Assembly (NCBI GenBank): GCA_947373075.1
Contig: CANBWF010000078.1
Coordinates: 1-6,107, forward strand
Reading direction: 5' to 3'
Length of the DNA: 6,107 bases
DNA from: Actinomycetota bacterium
GTDB taxonomy: Bacteria > Actinomycetota > Actinomycetes > S36-B12 > UBA5976
Shown: positions 1 to 4,508 of the stretch, in pieces
Layout: every line of letters begins with the position of its first letter
Numbering within the stretch: the first letter of the stretch is position 1
Position numbers and translations under genes: made by a program
The notes under the pieces: model-generated
The model's input: only the letters and a program-made list of their open reading frames with translations
Databases searched by the model: none
What the model was told of the DNA's origin: nothing

Positions 1-1785
1 CAGATTGCTGGACTATCAAATAAAACGACGTGGGTACAAGGTGGCGTACCCGGTGCACCGCTAAACGGAAATGCAAATATCGCCTTTGGCACTTTGCGTT
101 GCGCAATCGATAACGCCAACGCAGACAACATTGAATGGTTAGGCGCAACAAACGGTGCTCGGCACATGTACTGCTACGCCTATTACGTTGACACCGCAGA
201 AAAGAGTGGAACCATTGTGGTGCGCAAAGTTGTGTCTCAAGGTGCTGCTGGAGTTTCATTTGGTTTTGGTGGCAACTTAAGTTTCACGCCTGGTGGCGCA
301 TTTAACCTTTCAGCCGGTGGGTCCCAATCATTCATCCGCGCCGCTGGTGAAACTTGGACCGTAAATGAAAACAGCCCAGTAGCACCATTTGAACTAACTG
401 GGCTTGCCTGCACATCTGGCAATGCACTTTCAACAATTGACACCAACTTGGCTACGCGAACCGCGTCTATCACGCTTGGCATCGCGGACACTGTCACATG
501 TACCTACACCAATGAGGCAAAGCCAAAAGCGAAGCTAACTGTTTATAAGGTTGCTAACGGTGCAGTTGGAACCTTCGGTTTTGATTTGAGCAGTGGCGCG
601 ACCAGTCAATACTCAGGTGATACCACTGTTACCGAACAAGGCACAGCAACTCTGGTAACTAATGAAGCTTCATTAGCTCCAGGGGACTACACGATCACTG
701 AAACTTCATTGCCAACTACACCAGGTGGAAGTTGGGGCGCGCCAACCATCAGCTGCGTGAACAGTGCCGGCGCTGCAGTTTCAACAAGCGGATCGGTAGC
801 AACAGGAGCGACTGTAACTCTTAATGGCACTGACACCGAATGCACCGTGGTTAATACGTTCACGCCAAACGCAAAAGTAAATATCGTAAATAGAATCACT
901 GGTGGCAGTGGAGCGATTAGCGCCGATGCAAGTTTTCTAACAACCAATGCGCTCTCGAGAAGCGAAAACACAGATACATTAACTAACACTGGTTGGGGTG
1001 CTGAAGAGGCGAAAACTGCGCAGCAGAGTGGACTGCCTTTTGGTACTTACGACATCACCGGCATAGCCCCGACAAATACCGCAACATCCACTTGGGAATT
1101 GGATTCCTTATCTTGCGATGGTGGAGCTAGTTACCTAATTCAAGATGCAAATGTTTCACTTGAACTCGATTCTTCATCAGATGCCGCTGCAGAAATTACC
1201 TGCACCTACATTTGGAAGCTAACCAATTTGGCTGACATCACCGTCAACAAGATCAGCATTGGTGATACTGGAACATTCACACTCACCGCAGAAGTTGCTG
1301 GAGACATTAACGCCGGCACTGCAACCACCACAAGTACTGGAGTAGCTGTCGAAGCATTGACTTTGCTCACACTCCCAGAAGGCACCGCAGTGACTCTCGG
1401 AGAAAGCGACATGCCAGTTGCTAGCGACGGTCAATGGAATGCTGACACCAGTGGCGACCCAACTTGGGAATGCATAGATTCGGCTGGCAATGCGATTGCG
1501 ATTGACGGTGCGAATCAAGTTACTTCAACTGATTTGAATGTGACTTGCACGGCGACAAACACGTTCACGTTAGACCCGACACCAGAGCCAACTCCTGACC
1601 CAAGTGATTCGCCAGATCCAACTGACTCTCCTGATCCACGCGCGTCGCAAGATTCAGGTGGCGTATACGACCCAGAGATTGCCTACACAACGGGTGGAAC
1701 GCTACCTGACACTGGTGGCGCAATGGCCCATATCTCGACATGGGCAAAGTTTTGGCGGACAGTTAAAGACTCACTGCAACACTGA
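1..1785 (+). CDS. LPXTG surface protein with four CnaB/prealbumin-like repeats (5' partial)
   Basis: The frame is open from base 1, so this is the C-terminal 594 residues of a larger secreted protein; an internal TTG at 94 is only a Leu codon. Residues 1-68 include a Cys-containing piece (LRCAIDNANADN, then RHMYCYAYYV) that reads as the end of a preceding domain. Four Ig-like repeats follow at about 70-173, 178-288, 290-408 and 412-522. Repeats 1, 2 and 4 show a CnaB-like Lys (76, 183, 417), Glu (123, 234, 468) and Asn (171, 285, 520), the usual set for a Lys-Asn isopeptide cross-link. Each repeat also has a Cys pair (137/167, 252/281, 372/401, 491/516), possibly a disulphide. A Pro/Asp/Ser spacer lies at about 525-546 and LPDTG at 568-572. 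The 22 residues after LPDTG are polar (GAMAHISTWAKF...) with no hydrophobic helix. Role inferred: a wall-attached adhesin or stalk. A sortase gene follows 15 bases later. Surface-protein class is sure; ligand unknown. Confidence 0.88.
   Translation, partial: QIAGLSNKTTWVQGGVPGAPLNGNANIAFGTLRCAIDNANADNIEWLGATNGARHMYCYAYYVDTAEKSGTIVVRKVVSQGAAGVSFGFGGNLSFTPGGAFNLSAGGSQSFIRAAGETWTVNENSPVAPFELTGLACTSGNALSTIDTNLATRTASITLGIADTVTCTYTNEAKPKAKLTVYKVANGAVGTFGFDLSSGATSQYSGDTTVTEQGTATLVTNEASLAPGDYTITETSLPTTPGGSWGAPTISCVNSAGAAVSTSGSVATGATVTLNGTDTECTVVNTFTPNAKVNIVNRITGGSGAISADASFLTTNALSRSENTDTLTNTGWGAEEAKTAQQSGLPFGTYDITGIAPTNTATSTWELDSLSCDGGASYLIQDANVSLELDSSSDAAAEITCTYIWKLTNLADITVNKISIGDTGTFTLTAEVAGDINAGTATTTSTGVAVEALTLLTLPEGTAVTLGESDMPVASDGQWNADTSGDPTWECIDSAGNAIAIDGANQVTSTDLNVTCTATNTFTLDPTPEPTPDPSDSPDPTDSPDPRASQDSGGVYDPEIAYTTGGTLPDTGGAMAHISTWAKFWRTVKDSLQH
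1573..1638 (+). repeat. Pro/Asp/Ser-rich wall-spanning spacer
   Basis: Short degenerate repeats encode PTPEPTPDP and then SDSPDPT-DSPDP, at residues about 525-546 of the partial protein. Such proline-rich, non-globular stretches usually sit between the folded repeats and the LPXTG motif of Gram-positive surface proteins, where they cross the peptidoglycan. Here the stretch lies directly between the fourth repeat and LPDTG, supporting reading the protein as wall-targeted. Confidence 0.7.
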
Positions 1786-1800
1786 TGCCAAAATTAATTC

Positions 1801-2394
1801 ATGTCAATTGGTAAGCGTGGAGTTGCAGGAGCACTGACACTTTCCTTTGGGCTTGTTTGGACTGCGCTAATCATATTTGGCATCTCCGAGAGTCAGACAT
1901 CGCCGATGCATAATTCAACTCATGCATCCCAATTACCGGAATTTGTTTCATCGCCGACTCCCGCGCCGTCGCATTCACCAAGCGCAGCACCCGAGACCAT
2001 CGGTACGTTAACAATTCCATCAGCACAAGTATTGGCCCTGCCTATAACGCGCGGGGTAGACAAAGAAACTTTAAATACCGGCATGGCTGGCGCCTATCCA
2101 TGGTCAGGACCTGGCCTTAGTGGTGTTTTTGCACTTGCTGCGCATCGCGTCGGTGCCGGCGGTCCATTTCGATACCTTGACCAAGTAAACGTTGGCGATC
2201 GCCTGAGCGTTGACGCTAACGGCAAGACTTTCACCTACCGAGTAATTTCAAACACAATCGTTGCCCCCACCGATACCGATGTATTAAATGGCCCAAAAGA
2301 CGAATCACGAATCGTGTTAATCACCTGCACACCAATCAGTACCTTCGAGCTGCGCATTGTGGTAACCGCCAAGTTAGTTCCAAACACAAAATAA
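1801..2394 (+). CDS. Class E-like sortase (membrane-anchored cysteine transpeptidase)
   Basis: This 197-residue protein has a short basic N-terminus (MSIGKR), a hydrophobic segment at about 8-28 that serves as signal anchor, and a Pro/Ser-rich linker at about 45-65. The sortase barrel covers about 67-192. The catalytic residues are recognisable: His115 in LAAHRVGAGGPF, Cys176 in LITCTP and Arg185 in ELRIVV. Sortases cut LPXTG-type signals between Thr and Gly and join the Thr to a cell-wall amine outside the membrane. The ITC context, the HR-x-GAPF-like loop and the small size fit the actinobacterial class E group, although the neighbouring substrate carries LPDTG rather than the LAXTG this class often prefers. 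The ATG at 1801 is the only sensible start, since TGA at 1783 and TAA at 1795 lie just upstream in the same frame. No clear Shine-Dalgarno is visible, so coupling to the gene before it is likely. The class assignment is less certain than the family. Confidence 0.93.
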   Translation: MSIGKRGVAGALTLSFGLVWTALIIFGISESQTSPMHNSTHASQLPEFVSSPTPAPSHSPSAAPETIGTLTIPSAQVLALPITRGVDKETLNTGMAGAYPWSGPGLSGVFALAAHRVGAGGPFRYLDQVNVGDRLSVDANGKTFTYRVISNTIVAPTDTDVLNGPKDESRIVLITCTPISTFELRIVVTAKLVPNTK

Positions 2395-2411
2395 AAAATG
2401 GGTTCCCCCAT
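2388..2411 (-). terminator. Possible intrinsic terminator of the tRNA transcript
   Basis: Read on the minus strand, this is an AUGGG stem, a GGAA loop (GNRA type) and a CCCAU stem, followed at once by UUUUUAUUUU. The stem is only 5 bp, but tight loop and U-tract make it a plausible stop for transcription coming leftwards from the tRNA cluster. It overlaps the last codons of the sortase gene. On the plus strand the same hairpin has no U-tract. Confidence 0.45.
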
Positions 2412-2461
2412 CAGTTATTGGATGGCGATAACAAGGAAACAATCCCAAATAAATTCTTACG

Positions 2462-2475
2462 TGTGGCCAGGGACG
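2462..2475 (-). repeat. Direct copy of the tRNA-Phe 3' end, copy 1
   Basis: The 14 bases TGTGGCCAGGGACG (plus strand) are identical to 2629-2642, which is the last 12 bases of tRNA-Phe (3' acceptor strand plus the start of the T stem, with the discriminator base) and two bases beyond. The copy has the same orientation as the tRNA. Repeats of a tRNA 3' end near that tRNA are the usual trace of site-specific integration, but no integrase is visible in this window. Confidence 0.75.
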
Positions 2476-2484
2476 TAGAACAAC

Positions 2485-2498
2485 TGTGGCCAGGGACG
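2485..2498 (-). repeat. Direct copy of the tRNA-Phe 3' end, copy 2
   Basis: This is a second identical 14-base copy, extended to 16 bases shared with the tRNA locus (ACTGTGGCCAGGGACG at 2483-2498 and 2627-2642). It begins 23 bases after the start of copy 1 and 144 bases before the true tRNA end. The match stops inside the T stem, so neither copy can make a tRNA. Confidence 0.78.
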
Positions 2499-2501
2499 AA
2501 A

Positions 2502-2527
2502 GTTGAGAAGCGTTTTCGCTTCTCAAC
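2502..2527. other. Perfect 11-bp hairpin (possible terminator)
   Basis: The arms GTTGAGAAGCG (2502-2512) and CGCTTCTCAAC (2517-2527) pair perfectly around a TTTT loop. On the minus strand the stem is followed by UUUCG, so it could weakly terminate or slow the tRNA transcript; on the plus strand no U-tract follows. It is nested between an outer 8-bp inverted pair, CAGGGACG (2491-2498) and CGTCCCTG (2552-2559), so the whole stretch could extrude as a branched cruciform. Confidence 0.6.
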
Positions 2528-2544
2528 CGGAACAATATTGATTG

Positions 2545-2559
2545 TCGATCCCGTCCCTG
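2545..2559 (+). repeat. Inverted copy of the tRNA-Phe T arm and acceptor
   Basis: The 15 bases TCGATCCCGTCCCTG are the exact reverse complement of 2635-2649, covering part of the T loop, the 3' side of the T stem and part of the 3' acceptor strand of tRNA-Phe. Together with the two direct copies to its left, this gives three partial tRNA-Phe fragments in under 100 bases. Strand is given as the strand on which it reads like the tRNA. Confidence 0.72.
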
Positions 2560-2586
2560 TGATTAGTCGGGTTCCCCGACTAATCA
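2560..2586. other. Perfect 12-bp hairpin (possible bidirectional terminator)
   Basis: The arms TGATTAGTCGGG (2560-2571) and CCCGACTAATCA (2575-2586) pair perfectly around a 3-base TTC loop. On the plus strand the stem is followed by UUUCG, a short U-run. It lies between the converging sortase (+) and tRNA-Phe (-) transcripts, where a stop in both directions would be expected. Either strand may use it; the U-tracts are poor. Confidence 0.55.
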
Positions 2587-2630
2587 TTTCGAATTGGGGT
2601 ATCTGGAATTCAATCCAATAAAACTTACTG

Positions 2631-2704
2631 TGGCCAGGGACGGGATCGAACCGTCGACCTTCCGATTTTCAGTCGGACGCTCGTACCAACTGAGCTACCT
2701 GGCC
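2631..2704 (-). tRNA. tRNA-Phe (anticodon GAA)
   Basis: The minus strand folds into a full cloverleaf of 74 nt. The acceptor GGCCAGG pairs with CCTGGCC, the D stem is GCTC/GAGC, the anticodon stem is TCCGA/TCGGA with loop CTGAAAA (anticodon GAA), and the T stem is GACGG/CCGTC with loop TTCGATC. The discriminator is A. CCA is not encoded: the genome continues CAG, so the end must be added after transcription. It is the last member of a Glu-Asp-Phe cluster, and its 3' end recurs in fragments at 2462, 2485 and, inverted, 2545. Confidence 0.98.
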
Positions 2705-2708
2705 TACC

Positions 2709-2728
2709 GGTATCACCGAGGTGATACC
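2709..2728. other. Palindrome in the Asp-Phe tRNA spacer
   Basis: GGTATCAC (2709-2716) and GTGATACC (2721-2728) pair perfectly around a 4-base loop, filling most of the 27-base spacer between tRNA-Asp and tRNA-Phe. There is no U-tract on either side, so it is not a standard terminator. In the joint transcript it would form a stable stem between two cloverleaves and could guide endonuclease processing. Confidence 0.7.
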
Positions 2729-2731
2729 AAG

Positions 2732-2805
2732 CGACCCCGACGGGACTCGAACCCGCGACCTTCGCCGTGACAGGGCGACGCGCTAACCAACTGCGCTACG
2801 GGGCC
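2732..2805 (-). tRNA. tRNA-Asp (anticodon GTC)
   Basis: A 74-nt cloverleaf on the minus strand. The acceptor GGCCCCG pairs with CGGGGTC (one G-U pair at the second position), the anticodon loop is CTGTCAC (anticodon GTC), the T loop is TTCGAGT, and the discriminator is G as expected for tRNA-Asp. CCA is not encoded. It lies 68 bases downstream of tRNA-Glu and 27 bases upstream of tRNA-Phe in the same direction, so the three are probably cut from one transcript. Confidence 0.98.
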
Positions 2806-2873
2806 TTAGTGCACCTACCTATTGTGGCAGATGACTTTCGGCTCGTTAATTCTTGCTACTTACTGGTCTTGCG

Positions 2874-2946
2874 TACCCCCAACGGGATTCGAACCCGTGT
2901 TACCGCCGTGAAAGGGCAGCGTCCTAGGCCACTAGACGATGGGGGC
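2874..2946 (-). tRNA. tRNA-Glu (anticodon TTC)
   Basis: A 73-nt cloverleaf on the minus strand. The acceptor GCCCCCA pairs with TGGGGGT, giving a terminal G-U pair of the kind known from other actinobacterial tRNA-Glu genes. The anticodon loop is CTTTCAC (anticodon TTC), the T loop is TTCGAAT, and the discriminator is A. CCA is not encoded. It is the promoter-proximal member of the Glu-Asp-Phe cluster, an arrangement also found in mycobacteria and streptomycetes. Confidence 0.98.
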
Positions 2947-2950
2947 TAGG

Positions 2951-2972
2951 GTGCCGGTTTTACAACTGGCAC
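2951..2972. other. Imperfect palindrome in the tRNA leader
   Basis: GTGCCGGTT (2951-2959) and AACTGGCAC (2964-2972) are inverted copies with one mismatch around a TTAC loop. It starts 5 bases before the 5' end of tRNA-Glu and lies downstream of the proposed -10 box, so it would fall in the leader removed by RNase P or cover the transcription start. The mismatch is a G-U pair if transcribed from the plus strand and an A-C mismatch from the minus strand. Confidence 0.5.
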
Positions 2973-2980
2973 GAAGTGAA

Positions 2981-3010
2981 AGCATACGCGAACTATGGGT
3001 ATTTGAGCAA
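2981..3010 (-). promoter_or_regulatory. Candidate promoter of the tRNA Glu-Asp-Phe cluster
   Basis: On the minus strand TTGCTC (3010-3005), an 18-base spacer and TATGCT (2986-2981) match a housekeeping sigma promoter moderately (3 of 6 and 4 of 6). Transcription would start near 2974, giving a leader of about 28 bases before tRNA-Glu. No better pair is visible before the divergent gene. Confidence 0.4.
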
Positions 3011-3020
3011 AAGCGGGGTG

Positions 3021-3055
3021 GGGGTCTGTGCCCGTGCTTGACCCACAGTTACCCC
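3021..3055. promoter_or_regulatory. Gapped inverted repeat between divergent promoters
   Basis: GGGGTCTGTG (3021-3030) pairs with CACAG-TT-ACCCC (3044-3055), leaving a 2-base bulge and a 13-base centre. The right arm overlaps the candidate -35 box of the DUF3073 gene, and the left arm lies just upstream of the tRNA promoter. The position would suit an operator acting on one or both promoters, but no matching regulator family is recognised. Confidence 0.3.
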
Positions 3056-3078
3056 ATTGTCAGGGTGTCGGGTAGAAT
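3049..3078 (+). promoter_or_regulatory. Candidate promoter of the DUF3073 gene
   Basis: TTACCC (3049-3054), an 18-base spacer and TAGAAT (3073-3078) form a candidate promoter; the -10 box matches 5 of 6 consensus positions and the -35 is weak. A start near 3085 would give a leader of about 70 bases. The stronger TTGACC at 3038 is 29 bases from this -10 and too far to pair with it. Confidence 0.42.
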
Positions 3079-3141
3079 TAAGGCACAGCAAACTTGGGTG
3101 ATTCTGGGTTTGTTGGTTAATCAGGTAGTTCTCACGGTGAT

Positions 3142-3149
3142 AAAGGGGG
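3142..3149 (+). promoter_or_regulatory. Ribosome binding site of the DUF3073 gene
   Basis: AAAGGGGG ends 7 bases before the ATG at 3157. It is the clearest Shine-Dalgarno sequence in the window and fixes this start; the surface-protein/sortase and purF/purM junctions show none comparable. Confidence 0.8.
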
Positions 3150-3156
3150 CTGAGCC

Positions 3157-3417
3157 ATGGGGCGCGGCCGAGCCAAGGCGAAGCAGACAAAAGTTGCTCG
3201 CGATTTGAAATACAACACACCCAACACTGACCTCAGTGCTTTGCAGGCTGAGCTCTCGGGTGGGTCTGGGTTTATCCCAGTTGGTGATGACGACTCTTTT
3301 GTTGAATCAGAGGAGTTAGTTGATGACCCTTATGCAAAATATTATGACCAGGATTCTGATGAGGAATCTGTTGAGTCTGAAGAGTCTGTTAACGAGCAGG
3401 ATTCTGACAAAGACTAG
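3157..3417 (+). CDS. DUF3073 family small protein
   Basis: The 86-residue product opens with a basic stretch (MGRGRAKAKQTKVARDLKY) followed by NTPNTDLSALQAEL, the signature of the DUF3073 family, which is widespread in Actinobacteria and of unknown function. From about residue 40 it becomes strongly acidic and Ser-rich, ending in short repeats (ESVESEESV...QDSDKD) that look disordered. There is no signal peptide or membrane segment, so it is probably cytoplasmic; the split charge would suit nucleic-acid or protein binding, but that is inference. A gene of this family next to purF-purM is, as I recall, a recurring actinobacterial arrangement. The start is backed by AAAGGGGG at 3142. It converges on purM: its TAG (3415-3417) and the purM stop share the CTAG at 3414-3417, leaving no spacer for a separate terminator. 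Confidence 0.93.
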   Translation: MGRGRAKAKQTKVARDLKYNTPNTDLSALQAELSGGSGFIPVGDDDSFVESEELVDDPYAKYYDQDSDEESVESEESVNEQDSDKD

Positions 3418-3438
3418 TTTTGGTAATTTCCAACTAGT
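3413..3438. other. Inverted repeat at the DUF3073/purM convergence
   Basis: ACTAGTT (3413-3419) and AACTAGT (3432-3438) are perfect inverted copies, with GG/CC able to add two inner pairs beyond a TT bulge. The left arm carries the stop codons of both converging genes, and the right arm lies in the last codons of purM. It could act as a weak stop for both transcripts, but no U-tract follows on either side. Confidence 0.4.
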
Positions 3439-4508
3439 TGCACTACCCCACCATTTCCGCCTTTAGCTGGCGCATCTGAAATGTCGGTTGCTGTGCGTTC
3501 GCGAGCAACTCCCACACTCCATGCCGAAAGGCCACGATCTTGTAATAGCGAGATTGCTTGGTCAGCATGTACAGGTGAAACAAATGCCAACATTCCAATT
3601 CCCATGTTGAAAGTTTTTTCAGCTTCAAGCTGCGCCAAGTTTCCTCGTTGTTGCATGAATTGGAAAATCGGTAGTGGATTCCATGTGCTGCGATCAAGAT
3701 CCAGTGCCAAGTGATCTGGCATTACTCGGGCAACATTGGCTGCTATGCCACCGCCGGTGATGTGACTGATTGAGTGGACTTCTACAGCATTAATTAAGGC
3801 AAGCAATTCTTTGCTGTAGATCCGTGTGGGTTCCAGTAGTTCTTCACCGAGTGTGCGGCCAAACTCCGCCACAGTGTCGTGTACATCAAGTTTGGCAATG
3901 TTAAAGGCAATGTGTCGGGCCAGCGAGTATCCGTTGGAGTGTAAACCACTAGAGCCGATTGCAATTGCGACATCTCCAGCCACTACTTTTTGTGCACCCA
4001 ATAGTTTCGGCGCATCGACTACTCCGGTGCCAGCACCAGCAATGTCGTATTCGTGTTCACCTAGTAAACCTGGGTGTTCAGCTGTTTCACCGCCGACTAA
4101 TGCGCACCCAGCTAATTCACAACCACGTGCAATACCTGTAACAATTGCCGCTACGCGCTCTGGATGAACTTTGCCCACCGCGATGTAGTCAGTCATGAAC
4201 AGCGGCTCAGCGCCACACACCACGAGATCGTCAACCACCATGGCAACTAAGTCGATGCCCACAGTGTCATGAATGTCCATGCGCTGCGCCACATCAATTT
4301 TTGTCCCCACGCCATCAGTCGAAGTTGCCAACAGTGGCTGCGTCATGGTTTTCATCGCACTGGCATCAAACAAACCAGCGAAGCCACCAAAATCACCGAA
4401 TACTTCTGGGCGCTGAGTTTTGCCGATGGCAGCGCGCATTAATTCAACTGCGCGCTCTCCTGCTTCAACATCTACCCCAGCACTGGCGTAAGACAATGGT
4501 TCGGTCAC
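3414..4508 (-). CDS. purM: Phosphoribosylformylglycinamidine cyclo-ligase (AIR synthetase)
   Basis: This cytoplasmic enzyme uses ATP to close formylglycinamidine ribonucleotide into aminoimidazole ribonucleotide, the fifth step of de novo purine synthesis. The 364 residues are slightly longer than the usual 345-355. Family motifs run in order: SYASAGVD near 6-13, DGVGTK at 65-70 (ATP-binding loop), GIDLVAM at 84-90, GAEPLFMTDY at 99-108, GGETAEHPG at 139-147, GLHSNGYSL at 188-196, HITGGG at 249-254 and NMGIGM at 301-306. All core motifs are intact. The start is GTG, whose last bases form the TGA stop of purF (GTGA, 4508-4505); the conserved SYxxAGVD so close to the N-terminus supports it. No Shine-Dalgarno is visible before it, so translation is probably coupled to purF. 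Its stop overlaps the stop of the convergent DUF3073 gene. Confidence 0.98.
   Translation of the reverse strand: MTEPLSYASAGVDVEAGERAVELMRAAIGKTQRPEVFGDFGGFAGLFDASAMKTMTQPLLATSTDGVGTKIDVAQRMDIHDTVGIDLVAMVVDDLVVCGAEPLFMTDYIAVGKVHPERVAAIVTGIARGCELAGCALVGGETAEHPGLLGEHEYDIAGAGTGVVDAPKLLGAQKVVAGDVAIAIGSSGLHSNGYSLARHIAFNIAKLDVHDTVAEFGRTLGEELLEPTRIYSKELLALINAVEVHSISHITGGGIAANVARVMPDHLALDLDRSTWNPLPIFQFMQQRGNLAQLEAEKTFNMGIGMLAFVSPVHADQAISLLQDRGLSAWSVGVARERTATDISDAPAKGGNGGVVQLVGNYQN

Noticed and set aside
94..96. TTG as the start of the surface-protein gene
   Set aside because: The same frame is open and protein-like back to base 1, and no ribosome site precedes 94; the codon is an internal Leu of a gene entering from the left.
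1565..1837. Frameshift that would restore a membrane anchor after LPDTG
   Set aside because: Both other forward frames after LPDTGG were read by eye; one is polar for its full length and the other stops within about 15 codons, so a single frameshift does not restore a hydrophobic helix.
2462..2586. CRISPR array
   Set aside because: The repeats are only 14 bases, unevenly spaced, partly inverted and clearly derived from the adjacent tRNA-Phe gene.
2418..2621. Open frame of 67 codons after the sortase gene
   Set aside because: It runs through the perfect hairpins and tRNA-derived repeats, has no ribosome site and no recognisable protein features.
3038..3043. TTGACC as the -35 box of the DUF3073 promoter
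   Set aside because: It is 29 bases from TAGAAT, too far for a normal promoter, and no other good -10 lies at 16-18 bases.
2767..3208. Plus-strand open frames over tRNA-Asp, tRNA-Glu and the divergent promoter region
   Set aside because: They read antisense through tRNA genes or overlap the start of DUF3073 in another frame; composition is not protein-like.
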